Assembly: GCA_004556455.1 (NCBI GenBank) | Contig: SFGY01000005.1 | Span: 1-64,000, forward strand | Reading direction: 5' to 3' | From: Clostridiales bacterium | GTDB lineage: Bacteria > Bacillota > Clostridia > Saccharofermentanales > DTU023 | Length of the DNA stretch: 64,000 nt | In this document: piece after piece, positions 8,063-16,628 of the stretch | Numbering within the stretch: position 1 is the stretch's first letter | Layout: every line of letters begins with the position of its first letter | Position numbers and translations under genes: made by a program | The notes under the pieces: model-generated | The model's input: the letters and a program-made list of their open reading frames with translations, nothing else | Database searches by the model: none | What the model was told of the DNA's origin: nothing

Positions 8063-10075
8063 GTGAGCATCCTGGTCAAAAACATAAGATTATCATTAAA
8101 TTATAGTGATGAAGATATCCTGAAGAGGCTGCGTCGCGAACTTCAGTTCGCCCCTGATTGCAGGCCAGCCTGGTGTTTTCGTCGCCGCTCTCTGGATGCC
8201 CGCCGTAAAAATGACCTGCATTTTCTGGCCGATATCGAAGTCGACTTGCCCTGGCATCGGAGCTATGCGGCCAGGCCAAACCTTTCACTGATTGAGGAGA
8301 AAAAGGCTGAAAAGTGGTGCAGTAAAGAGAACGTAAGTGCTGCTTCAAAAGGACAGGAGTGTCAGACTGCCACCTCAGCCGATCAGGAGAATCAGACTGC
8401 TGGCTTGGCAGGTCAGGAAAATCAAGCTGTTGTCTCGTCAAGTCCGAATCATGAGAGTGCAAACACAGCCTGTCTGTTGAGCCAGCAGCACAATAAATTA
8501 CGTCCTCTCGTTGTCGGGTCAGGTCCGGCAGGACTCTTTGCGGCCTGGGCCCTCGCCTGTGAAGGCATTCCACCCATCATTCTCGAACGCGGACCTGAAC
8601 TATCTGAGCGCATCCGTAAAGTGGAGGATTTTCGCCGTGGCGGCCCTTTTGACCCGGAAGCGAATATTCCCTTTGGCGAAGGGGGAGCGGGCACGTTCTC
8701 TGATGGCAAGCTGCTCAGTCGTATCAAAGACACGCGGGCGGCTCTGGTGCCCAGAATTTTTGCTCTCTGTGGCGCTCCCGAAGAAATTCTCTGGGAGCAA
8801 AAGCCCCATATCGGCACAGATCGGCTGAGAGCGGTTCTCTATAAGATGCGGCAGAAACTCATTCAAATGGGTGTGGAATTTCGCTTTAACTGCCGCGTCG
8901 ACGGGCTTTGGATAGATTCTAGCGGTGACGCCGTGTCCCCGCGACAGCTGCTCGGCGTCTGTGTCGGGGCTGAAAAAATTGCCGCGTCCACGGTCATTTT
9001 TGCCTGTGGCCACAGTGCAGATGACAGCGCCCGCATGCTGCGCGAAGCCGGACTGAGACTTGAAAACAAAGCATTTGCTGTCGGCTTTCGCATTGAGCAT
9101 CCACAGAAACTGATTAACCTCGCGCAATACGGAAAATTTGCCGAACACCCGCGTCTGGGAGCTGCAGATTATCGTCTCAGCTGGCAGAGCAAAAGCGGGC
9201 GCGGGGTTTTTACCTTCTGCATGTGTCCGGGTGGAGAAGTCGTGGCCTCCAATGCCCGTCCCGAGAGTATCGTGACCAACGGCATGAGCGCCTATGCCCG
9301 GGCAGAGGACAATGCCAACTCGGCGCTGATCTGTCAGGTTTCCCAGGAAGATTTTGGTGAAGAAGACCTGGATGGCCTCAGCTTTCAGGAAGAACTTGAA
9401 CGTAAGGCCTGTTTTTTGGGGCAGGAGGGAGCAACTGAGGACGAGCCCAAGGCAGTGACCGCAGACGATAGCAGCAAAGCTAGAGCAAACGTTGCCAGGG
9501 CATCCGCCGAAGACGGCACCCCAAAAGCTACAACAGACGATGCCGTGAAACTTAGCTCAGACTATGCCAAAGAAGCAGCCGAAAATTGTGCCAATGAAAC
9601 TCGCTTAGATTATGCTGCGCCCGTGCAGGAAGTCGGCGATTTCATCAACGCCGTCCTCTCACGCTATCCTGAGGCAAAAGCTGAGCTCGATGACGTCCTT
9701 GTTCGCGTCCGGCACATCAACGCGGCTCTTCCTGCCGAACTTCGGCGCGCCCGGCCCAGCTATAAACCGCTGGTTCGCCCAGCCGACCTGTCCGGCCTAT
9801 ATCCCAGGGAAATTACCCTCGCCCTCTGTGAAGCCCTGCTCCACATGGGCACAAAACTGCAGGGCTTCGCTGCTGGTCAGGCCGTCCTGACAGCAGCTGA
9901 AACACGCTCCAGCTCGGCGCTTCGTATCTTGCGCGATATCGAGAGCCTGGAATCCGTCGAACTACCCGGCTTCTATCCCTGCGGGGAGGGCGCAGGCTAT
10001 GCCGGTGGAATTACCTCTGCAGCTGTTGATGGTCTCCGCGTTGCCGAAAAAATCATCGCCAGACTCAGAGGCTGA
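8063..10075 (+). CDS. FAD-dependent dehydrogenase-like protein (COG2509) with two low-complexity inserts
   Basis: 670 residues, longer than the usual 460-550. A dinucleotide-binding motif VVGSGPAGLFAAWAL at about residue 150 is followed by LERGPELSERIRKVEDF and FGEGGAGTFSDGKL, characteristic of this uncharacterised flavoprotein family; the C-terminus has FYPCGEGAGYAGGI. Two insertions break the conserved fold: five 10-residue Gln/Ala repeats at residues 87-136, and about 65 acidic, Ala-rich residues between FQEELERKACFLG and APVQEVGDF. The GTG start at 8063 has only a loose GGTGGG upstream. No substrate can be inferred. Confidence 0.85.
   Translation: MSILVKNIRLSLNYSDEDILKRLRRELQFAPDCRPAWCFRRRSLDARRKNDLHFLADIEVDLPWHRSYAARPNLSLIEEKKAEKWCSKENVSAASKGQECQTATSADQENQTAGLAGQENQAVVSSSPNHESANTACLLSQQHNKLRPLVVGSGPAGLFAAWALACEGIPPIILERGPELSERIRKVEDFRRGGPFDPEANIPFGEGGAGTFSDGKLLSRIKDTRAALVPRIFALCGAPEEILWEQKPHIGTDRLRAVLYKMRQKLIQMGVEFRFNCRVDGLWIDSSGDAVSPRQLLGVCVGAEKIAASTVIFACGHSADDSARMLREAGLRLENKAFAVGFRIEHPQKLINLAQYGKFAEHPRLGAADYRLSWQSKSGRGVFTFCMCPGGEVVASNARPESIVTNGMSAYARAEDNANSALICQVSQEDFGEEDLDGLSFQEELERKACFLGQEGATEDEPKAVTADDSSKARANVARASAEDGTPKATTDDAVKLSSDYAKEAAENCANETRLDYAAPVQEVGDFINAVLSRYPEAKAELDDVLVRVRHINAALPAELRRARPSYKPLVRPADLSGLYPREITLALCEALLHMGTKLQGFAAGQAVLTAAETRSSSALRILRDIESLESVELPGFYPCGEGAGYAGGITSAAVDGLRVAEKIIARLRG
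8321..8470 (+). repeat. 30-bp degenerate tandem repeat inside the COG2509 gene
   Basis: Five 30-base units start at 8321, 8351, 8381, 8411 and 8441. They encode SKENVSAASK, GQECQTATSA, DQENQTAGLA, GQENQAVVSS and SPNHESANTA. The middle three are clearly related at DNA level; the outer two are diverged. They lie between the N-terminal domain and the FAD-binding core. Confidence 0.75.
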
Positions 10076-10285
10076 ATTCTGAACACCTGAACGGAGAATA
10101 AATATTGCGAACCCCTAAACCAAGAGGCTGAGTACAGCTTCTGACAGGTCCTTCTGGGGAACTGTTGCAGAAAAATCACCGCCTGATTCAAAGAAAAATA
10201 GTGGCAGACTCAAGGTAAAAAAGGCCAATCCCCATCATCGCTTGAAAGCAGGAGAGAAGTGCGAGAGAAGCGGGAGAGAAATGTT

Positions 10286-10678
10286 TTAAAGATATTGTTT
10301 GCAGAATTCTGCTGGGGACATGATTTCAGGATCTTTCGGAAAATGTGCGAGATTGCCGGTAACAAGGGTGGCATGACAGAATTTCGCGACTTCATAAAAC
10401 TTGCGGTCCGATTCATCGCGCTCGAAAGAGATTTCAGGCATGGGCTCGGCTAGAACAGAGATGCCGTTCCTGATGAGCGGATCAAGGATGGCGTTGATTT
10501 CCCATTCACTGAAATCCAGTTTGGGGTAGTGGAGAACCCGCTCATATTCCTCAAGAATGCGGAAGTCATAACAGACGGTAAAACTTTGTGCAAAAACAGC
10601 CGTCAGAATATGGCTAGCCTTACGTCCAGGAGACCAGGCCGCAGAGACGAGAATATTGGTGTCAAGGACAATGTTCAT
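10286..10678 (-). CDS. PIN-domain toxin of a toxin-antitoxin pair (COG1569)
   Basis: 130 residues. The N-terminal LDTNILVSA, the acidic segment ERDESDRKFYEVA and the late TGNLAHFP match the putative PIN-family toxin group COG1569. PIN toxins are metal-dependent ribonucleases. The acidic residues expected for the site (Asp6, the glutamate region near EEYE, and Asp in DESD) are present, so it looks intact. Its ATG overlaps the antitoxin stop by four bases (ATGA), the usual arrangement. Confidence 0.85.
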   Translation of the reverse strand: MNIVLDTNILVSAAWSPGRKASHILTAVFAQSFTVCYDFRILEEYERVLHYPKLDFSEWEINAILDPLIRNGISVLAEPMPEISFERDESDRKFYEVAKFCHATLVTGNLAHFPKDPEIMSPAEFCKQYL

Positions 10679-10953
10679 TCAGCTTCTGCTCTTGCCTCCG
10701 AGATGAGGGATTCGATTTCATTATCCGTCATATAACCGGCTTTTGCGGCTTTTTTTCGCATACTGTTCAAGGCAATCATAGCTTTGGCCTGTCGAACAGC
10801 TTGAACGGTTTCGTCAAAGCCCTCTTCGGGAATGTCAATGATCAGGGCGGAAGGTTTGCCATTGTTGGTAAGGATAACCTCATTCCCGCATTTCAAATCT
10901 GTCCACATTTTTTTTGAATTGCTGCGTAAGTCTCGTACAGAAAAGAAATTCAT
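10675..10953 (-). CDS. Phd/YefM-type antitoxin
   Basis: 92 residues from ATG 10953, chosen because GGAAGGTGATCTT precedes it; a longer frame to 11001 has no such signal and would include the promoter. The N-terminus SVRDLRSNSKKMW and GNEVILTNNGKPSALI are typical of Phd/YefM antitoxins, which bind DNA at the N-terminus and neutralise the toxin with the C-terminus. It is the first gene of the pair and probably represses its own promoter. Confidence 0.85.
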   Translation of the reverse strand: MNFFSVRDLRSNSKKMWTDLKCGNEVILTNNGKPSALIIDIPEEGFDETVQAVRQAKAMIALNSMRKKAAKAGYMTDNEIESLISEARAEAE

Positions 10954-10972
10954 AAGATCACCTTCCAAAATC

Positions 10973-11001
10973 ATGGTACATAATATGGTCCAAAATGTCA
11001 A
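10973..11001 (-). promoter_or_regulatory. Promoter of the toxin-antitoxin operon
   Basis: On the minus strand TTGACA (11001-10996), 17 bases, then TACCAT (10978-10973). An imperfect palindrome, GGACCATA and TTATGTACC, spans the spacer and -10, a plausible site for autoregulation by the antitoxin. The start codon lies about 20 bases downstream of the -10. Confidence 0.65.
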
Positions 11002-11065
11002 CGCTTTGTGAGCTCAAGCAAACTGCATCCTCTCCCAAAATGCGAAGGATCAATGTGAGGGAAGA

Positions 11066-11094
11066 TTGAATTTTATTTCTGTTTTATTTATACT
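11066..11094 (+). promoter_or_regulatory. Promoter of the solute-binding protein/permease cluster
   Basis: TTGAAT at 11066-11071, a 17-base spacer, then TATACT at 11089-11094. The leader to the ATG at 11207 would be about 105 bases. No clear operator was seen. Confidence 0.6.
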
Positions 11095-11206
11095 GATTCT
11101 ATATTTATTTGCACGTTGAGGTGGCATGAGCATATAAGAATCACGTAAACATGATAATTTTGGTCCAGCGATTCCTGCTATTTTTATCCTAAACGGAGGC
11201 TGTACT

Positions 11207-13462
11207 ATGAAACAGTATAGATGCTTCTTGACGATTTTTCTTACCCTCATACTTTTATTCAGTTTCTGCCCTGTGCCTGAAGTTTGGGCTGAGGAAGACG
11301 ATATTTATTATTTTCATGAGCAGGTACTTGAAGATCAACCAAAAGATTCAGAATTATACATGAATTTGTTTTCTTATAAAGATCAAGTGTCTAGATTGAG
11401 CTCAGATGGGGATCATCTTGTCATTGAGTCTCTGGCAAACGGCGAGGCTCTGGATGACCTGGCTTTCAATTATAAGAGTTTGTTTCAGGAAAATGGAAGC
11501 CGATGCAGCGGACTTTTCACTTTTGATCAAAAGCTCTTTTTTGTCTTTGCTGATACGAAGAAAAAAGAAGTGAGTGTCCGCGGCGTCAATGGAGAGCGGA
11601 AACTGGACAAGCCCCTGGTATTGAAAGACTTCCCTGGACTATTTGATGAGTACGGAATTTCCCTGAGACGCGCAGCTGCTGATGCTGACGCAATATTTCT
11701 TTTTGTTGCACAGAGAGGCCAGAAGGCTCTTTTTGTTTATGACTGGTCAGGACAACTTCGAGACAGTTATTATGCAATAGAAAGCTTCGATACTGATGGG
11801 CAGGGTCATTTTATTTATTTGCAGAGCCCATCGGAGGCTAAACACTACGGCTTATTCTGTGTCAGTTCGGACAATCTTAAAGAGTTATTTCAGAATCAGA
11901 AAATAACATCGGGCATTGCTCGTTACAGCTTTGATCGGGAAAAACTACTTGTTCTGGATACGAATCGGAAGCTGCACAGCCTGAGTGTGAAAACGGGTCA
12001 GGAGCTGGGAGAGCCCTATGCTCTTCTTCAAGATAGTAACTATCTTGAAGAACCCTACAGTACAGTGGATATGCTGCCGGGAAAAGACGATTCGCTTTAC
12101 TTTTGCTATTTTTACACCAATGATGAACAGGCAAAGGAAAATCCCGGTCTCTTCATGAATGCTTTTGTGTGTTATGAGAAGAGTAAAGGGACACGAGAAT
12201 CTCGGGATGTGACCTTGACTATTACTATGCCATATCGAACAGACTTCATGATGGAAGCTATTCTGCGCTATGAAAAAGCCCATCCTGAAGAGCACGTTAT
12301 TCTTGATACGGCTTATAACAGCCAGGAACAGTATCTAAATCATGTCGATGAGTATGGAGAAAAGCTGGCATTGCGTGTTATTGCGGGGGATATTGGCGAT
12401 ATTGTAAAAACGGGTGGATCCCATCTTGCTTACAGAAACTTTGCTCAGACAGATGTTTTTCTTCCTCTAAATGACTGGCTCGGAAATAACAGCCACCTTA
12501 ATCAACTCAATCCCTCTATTCTGGAAGGTCTGAAGATTCGCGGCGATATCTGGGGTCTGCCCGTTTTTTACATGTTCACTCAATATGAGTGGAATGAGGA
12601 GCTTGCCGATCAGCTGGGGCTGCATGTTCAAGCTGACGAACTCACTTGGTCGGGCTTATTGAAGTTTCTTCCCGCCTTGGAAGAGAAAGCGCCGGGACAC
12701 CATCTGCTGGCCGTAGAAATCGGGGATGAATCCCCGTGGATGGGGCTGGGGGTTGATCTTCTTATCGTCAATATGCCTGATCTGATTGACTTTGAAAAGC
12801 AGACTTTTGATCTGCATCAGGACTGGTTTATAAGTCTTCTGAAACAGTTTAAGAAGGCCTCGGATTCTGCTCAGTTCGTAAACAGAGACATTCCATTTAA
12901 CCTTCAGGATCGCTTGCAGGGAGCTTTGCTGCGCCCCTGGTCCAGCTACGATCGGGATCTGCGTGACGGCCAGGCCGACTTTGTTCAACATAATCGAAAG
13001 CAGGCCTCCACCATGATCCCGATGATCCGTGGAGAGAAACATCCGAACCGTATTGCCTACAGCAATTACATGTATTCGATCAACGCCCGCAGTGAGCGGA
13101 CGGAAAGTGCCCTTAAATTTCTGGATTTCCTTCTGAGCCCCAGTATTGAGAGCCTGAATGTCACCAGCAGAATGGTTCCGCTTAATCAGGAGGCGCTTAA
13201 AATTAAGTTGGATCGTGCAGACAAAGAAAATACACCCGGGGATTCCTTTACTGGTGAGGATAAGGACCTGATTGTCCGGAAAATTCACGAATACCGCGAT
13301 GCCTTTGAGAAGCATTCCAGCATGGTGGATTATCTTTATGATATGGATTATCTGAAGCAGGATATAATGTTGCCGATTGAACGTTACATGAAAGATGAGA
13401 TTGACTTGGATGAGGCCCTCCAGCTAGCTGAAGAAAACGTCACCATACGACTTTTTGAATAG
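11207..13462 (+). CDS. Extracellular solute-binding protein with an extra N-terminal domain
   Basis: 751 residues, much longer than the usual 400-550. A signal peptide ends near EVWA-EE, with no convincing lipobox. Residues about 30-335 are rich in short beta-strand-like segments and phrases such as GQELGEPYALL, suggesting a propeller-like sensor domain. Residues about 340-730 form a family-1 solute-binding domain: DVTLTITMPYRTDFMMEAIL, then IAGDIGDIVKTGG, then a GLKIRGDIWGLPVFY segment. GGAGG precedes the ATG. It heads a four-gene cluster with two permeases 21 bases downstream. No ATPase gene is present nearby. The ligand is unknown; carbohydrates are the usual ligands of this family. Confidence 0.8.
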   Translation: MKQYRCFLTIFLTLILLFSFCPVPEVWAEEDDIYYFHEQVLEDQPKDSELYMNLFSYKDQVSRLSSDGDHLVIESLANGEALDDLAFNYKSLFQENGSRCSGLFTFDQKLFFVFADTKKKEVSVRGVNGERKLDKPLVLKDFPGLFDEYGISLRRAAADADAIFLFVAQRGQKALFVYDWSGQLRDSYYAIESFDTDGQGHFIYLQSPSEAKHYGLFCVSSDNLKELFQNQKITSGIARYSFDREKLLVLDTNRKLHSLSVKTGQELGEPYALLQDSNYLEEPYSTVDMLPGKDDSLYFCYFYTNDEQAKENPGLFMNAFVCYEKSKGTRESRDVTLTITMPYRTDFMMEAILRYEKAHPEEHVILDTAYNSQEQYLNHVDEYGEKLALRVIAGDIGDIVKTGGSHLAYRNFAQTDVFLPLNDWLGNNSHLNQLNPSILEGLKIRGDIWGLPVFYMFTQYEWNEELADQLGLHVQADELTWSGLLKFLPALEEKAPGHHLLAVEIGDESPWMGLGVDLLIVNMPDLIDFEKQTFDLHQDWFISLLKQFKKASDSAQFVNRDIPFNLQDRLQGALLRPWSSYDRDLRDGQADFVQHNRKQASTMIPMIRGEKHPNRIAYSNYMYSINARSERTESALKFLDFLLSPSIESLNVTSRMVPLNQEALKIKLDRADKENTPGDSFTGEDKDLIVRKIHEYRDAFEKHSSMVDYLYDMDYLKQDIMLPIERYMKDEIDLDEALQLAEENVTIRLFE

Positions 13463-13483
13463 AAAAAGCGGAAAAGGGAAAAG

Positions 13484-14320
13484 ATGAGACGCTTCAACAG
13501 AGTAGGCTTTTATTTCGTGCTTCCCGGCCTCTTCGGCTTAATCATTTTCTTTTTTTTGCCTTTTGGGATCAGTCTTTACTATGCGCTGACCAAGGGTATT
13601 ACGAAAGCCCGTTTTGTCGGGTTACAGAATTTCCATGAACTTCTGAAAAATCCGGCTTTTCTGCTGGCCGCTAAAAACACCTTATTCTTTATTATAATTG
13701 GGGTTCCCATCGTAACTTTTATCTCGCTGTTTCTGAGCTTGCTTATGGAAAACAAGCTTTACAGGTTTCCGCGCTGGGCGATGTTGTCGCCGATGATCGT
13801 GCCGGTTGCTTCCGGGATCATGGGCTGGCAGGGCGTTTTCGGGGAGACAGGGATGGTGAACCTGATCCTTGTTTCCCTTGGCCTTGAACCCAGGGATTTC
13901 TTTTCCAACACCATGGCGATCGGCACAGTGATGTTTATTTTTATCATCAAGGACATCGGCTTCATGTGCATTATCTTCAGTGGAAAATTGTCAACTCTGA
14001 ATCGTGAGTACAAGGAAGTTTTTCTTTTGGAATCCTCTTCCTACTGGAAGTATTTCTGGAAAATTATCGTGCCTCTTGTTGCGCCTACCATCTTTTTTGT
14101 TTTTATCATGGGAACCGTTCATTCTTTCCAGATTTTCCGAGAGGTCTATGCACTCTACGGTGATAACCCTCCCAGAAGCCTGTACCTATTACAGTATTTT
14201 CTGAACAACAACTTTTATAAGCTCAATTATCAAAGACTGAGTACGGCTGCCTTTATTCTGGTCATCATGATCTCTGTGATCATGATAGGTTTTCAACGTG
14301 CGAGTGAAATGAAGCTTTGA
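13484..14320 (+). CDS. ABC transporter permease, MalF/UgpA type
   Basis: 278 residues with six hydrophobic segments and the opening GFYFVLPGLFGLIIFFFLP of binding-protein-dependent sugar permeases. The EAA loop that contacts the ATPase is degenerate: LLESSSYWKYFWKIIVPL replaces the usual EAAxxDGA pattern, although the spacing to IxxP is kept. It starts 21 bases after the binding-protein gene and ends 3 bases before the next permease start. It probably forms a heterodimer with that protein. Confidence 0.88.
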   Translation: MRRFNRVGFYFVLPGLFGLIIFFFLPFGISLYYALTKGITKARFVGLQNFHELLKNPAFLLAAKNTLFFIIIGVPIVTFISLFLSLLMENKLYRFPRWAMLSPMIVPVASGIMGWQGVFGETGMVNLILVSLGLEPRDFFSNTMAIGTVMFIFIIKDIGFMCIIFSGKLSTLNREYKEVFLLESSSYWKYFWKIIVPLVAPTIFFVFIMGTVHSFQIFREVYALYGDNPPRSLYLLQYFLNNNFYKLNYQRLSTAAFILVIMISVIMIGFQRASEMKL

Positions 14321-14323
14321 GGT

Positions 14324-15613
14324 TTGGAGATGGGGAAGCGCATTAAAGGCATGGAGATCGTGATCAGCAGCATCGTGTACGCGACTGCGATTATCTGTAT
14401 CCTGCCGCTTTTCATGATGATTCTCTATTCTCTGAAGAACAGTTCCGGCGGAACTTGGAGCCTCCTTCAATACGCCCGGGTACTTTTACAGACACCAGAT
14501 TTTTTTCAGGGCTTCTGGAATTCTGTCCTTTATACAGGCGTGACGCTCGCTTTCAACATCCCTATCTCTCTGTTAGCGGCTTATGGCTTCAGCTTTTTCA
14601 AGTGGAACGGCCGAAAAACACTATTCTGGCTTTACATCGTTCTGATGCTCCTGCCCTTTCAGGCCACAATTGTGGCGCAGTACATTATCCTGAAGCAGCT
14701 TAAACTGCTTGGGCGGCCCATGGCTGTCATTCTGCCGAATTTTTTTGCAACCTTTGGCACAGTTCTTGCCGCTCAGAATATGCGCGGAGAAAGTCAAGAT
14801 ACCCTTGAAGCGGGACGGATTGATGGCTGTAATGAATTCGTGCTTTTTATCCGCATTGTTCTCCCGGCCATGCGGCCAGTCGTTACCTCTCTGATGCTTC
14901 TGACCTTTATCAGCAGTTGGTCCATGGTGGAACAACCGCTGGTTTTTCTGGAAGATCCAGCTTTGATGCCCCTTTCTGTAAGTTTGCAGAGCAATGCACG
15001 CTTTCGTCCCATCGCTTTTGCGAGTGGCACACTCTTCAGCGTTTTACCGATACTCCTTTACCAGTTTGCTTATGATGATCTTGTTCTGGGAATTCGGCTG
15101 GGTGCCCCTGCGAAGCGGGTGGAGAGCAAGGAAGTTCAGGAAAGGCCAATACGCCATCGTCAGCTTATATTCGGGGAGCAAAAAGAAGTGCTCAGTCGTA
15201 AGCAAAAGATGTTCAAAGCCACTCTGTTTTTCTTTATCCTTATGCTGGTCTTTACCTTAATGACACAGAAGATTGAGCATCTGATGATGCCCACAGTGGA
15301 AGCTGTTCACGCAAATAGCGCTGAACTTAAACTCGATCCCGCTGATCCTGAAAGTGAGTCCCTGGGTTTCTATCACAAAGTACTTCCCATCCAGTGCCTT
15401 CACGATGAAGGGGGAAGACCAGCAGTCTATATTCTTGCCGAGGAAAAATCAGCTCTCAGACGCATGGAAGTATTGCGTGTCGATGTCAAGGTTGAGAAGC
15501 AAAATGCAAAGTATGTGGCGCTCACAGGAGCTTTTACCTATGAAGATCAGGTTGTTCAGTATTCCAGCCGCCCTTTGCAGCCAGGCATATTTGTCCGTGT
15601 GGTGGAGGAATAA
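14324..15613 (+). CDS. ABC transporter permease (MalG type) fused to a miniature HlyD-like adaptor
   Basis: 429 residues; MalG-type permeases are about 280. Residues 1-275 are a normal permease with a canonical EAA loop, EAGRIDGCNEFVLFIRIVLP. After a charged linker an extra transmembrane segment follows (about residues 297-312), then LMMPTVEAVHANSAEL and a C-terminal domain containing YHKVLPIQCL, AVYILAEEKSALRRMEVLRV and VVQYSSRPLQPGIFVRV. This extension resembles the membrane anchor plus the last domain of HlyD/MacA-type adaptors with the lipoyl and coiled-coil middle removed. The fusion lies within one uninterrupted frame. The start codon used here has weak upstream signals (GGTTTGGAG). Confidence 0.85.
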   Translation: MEMGKRIKGMEIVISSIVYATAIICILPLFMMILYSLKNSSGGTWSLLQYARVLLQTPDFFQGFWNSVLYTGVTLAFNIPISLLAAYGFSFFKWNGRKTLFWLYIVLMLLPFQATIVAQYIILKQLKLLGRPMAVILPNFFATFGTVLAAQNMRGESQDTLEAGRIDGCNEFVLFIRIVLPAMRPVVTSLMLLTFISSWSMVEQPLVFLEDPALMPLSVSLQSNARFRPIAFASGTLFSVLPILLYQFAYDDLVLGIRLGAPAKRVESKEVQERPIRHRQLIFGEQKEVLSRKQKMFKATLFFFILMLVFTLMTQKIEHLMMPTVEAVHANSAELKLDPADPESESLGFYHKVLPIQCLHDEGGRPAVYILAEEKSALRRMEVLRVDVKVEKQNAKYVALTGAFTYEDQVVQYSSRPLQPGIFVRVVEE

Positions 15614-15614
15614 T

Positions 15615-16553
15615 ATGATCAAAAGCAATATTTGCCTTATTGGGATTCTTTCTTTTTCCCTGGTTATCATCCTCTTTTCTATGTGGAACTCTGTTGCCGA
15701 GTTTGAGCCGTTTGTCTGCCGCTATGAGCTTTTTATTAAGAAAGAGGATACATTCGCAAAACAGGCTGAGAATCGCCTTTCATCAGAGATTGTAGAGCAA
15801 AGTACACAGATTGAGCGTGCAGAAAAAATAGCGGCAATACTCAATGCAGATGAACAGATTGTGAAGCATTTTGAGCAGTCCTTCAGTCTTTCTGATAGCA
15901 CCAATATTGACTTTACTGTCCTGAGTGCGCAGAGGCATAAGGGTTATGATGTTCCATTTATGCGTGAAAAATTACTGTACGTTCTCCGCGGGGCTGGGGA
16001 AGAGCAGAATTTGAATTTTGAAATCCGGAATTATACAGAAGCGGCGACTTTGTTGAGTCAGTTTCCACGCGGTATGATCTGCTTGACGGCGCTTTCTCTT
16101 TTGGCTCTGCTTGTCTGTGCAGGGGTTCAACTGACACGTTATCTTTATGTCTGGGTTAAAAATGGCCTGAAACGATATTATGTAGCTGAACTGATCCGAA
16201 ATAAGTGGAAAAGTTTGTTAAAATTCTTAGGCGTGTTTTTTCTTCTCCTTATCCCTGCTGTCGGGCTTCTGCAAAAAGTTATCCATTTTCAATTTGACGT
16301 TGCAGGCCTTTATTTGCCAGAACGTGATGTATTTGACCTGGCTTTCTACAGAGCAAGAAAGCAGAACCCCGTAAATCTTGCAAGTCAGGCCAGTATCAGC
16401 TTTACCCGTCTGTTATCCCGGCTGGAAATTTTTAGTGCAGTTTATATGCTGTTCCTGATCCTTCTGTTTATCTTGCTGTTGATTGAAATCCAAAAGAAAC
16501 GTAAAGTAGACTCGTGTTTTAATGAAAACTCAAGAAATGAAAATACAAGATAA
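15615..16553 (+). CDS. Membrane protein with FtsX/MacB-like topology, unknown function
   Basis: 312 residues from ATG 15615, one base after the previous stop and preceded by GGAGG; a longer frame upstream overlaps the permease and is not used. Predicted layout: TM1 at residues 5-23, an extracellular region of about 130 residues rich in charged helices, TM2 at 156-178, TM3 at 199-222, a second short extracellular loop, and TM4 at 272-293 with a basic tail. This is the topology of FtsX and MacB permeases, but I see no firm sequence match. Its place directly after an adaptor-like domain suggests it is part of the same complex. Confidence 0.7.
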   Translation: MIKSNICLIGILSFSLVIILFSMWNSVAEFEPFVCRYELFIKKEDTFAKQAENRLSSEIVEQSTQIERAEKIAAILNADEQIVKHFEQSFSLSDSTNIDFTVLSAQRHKGYDVPFMREKLLYVLRGAGEEQNLNFEIRNYTEAATLLSQFPRGMICLTALSLLALLVCAGVQLTRYLYVWVKNGLKRYYVAELIRNKWKSLLKFLGVFFLLLIPAVGLLQKVIHFQFDVAGLYLPERDVFDLAFYRARKQNPVNLASQASISFTRLLSRLEIFSAVYMLFLILLFILLLIEIQKKRKVDSCFNENSRNENTR

Positions 16554-16627
16554 GAGTAAAAGATAAGCGCCGAGTTAGGCGAGTGAGCGATTTAGGTTAG
16601 ATAAGAGTAGAAGGTTAGCGCCGAGTT
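16548..16627. repeat. Imperfect 29-bp direct repeat upstream of the MFS gene
   Basis: AGATAAGAGTAAAAG... at 16548-16576 and a copy at 16599-16627 that differs at a few bases, both ending GCGCCGAGTT or AGCGCCGAGTT, with a 51-base period. The second copy abuts the start codon at 16629 and leaves no recognisable ribosome binding site. Confidence 0.75.
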
Positions 16628-16628
16628 T

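Noticed and set aside
15354..15614. N-terminal 87 codons of the frame that contains the FtsX-topology protein
   Set aside because: They overlap the permease gene in another frame, while ATG 15615 has GGAGG directly upstream and a signal-anchor right after it.
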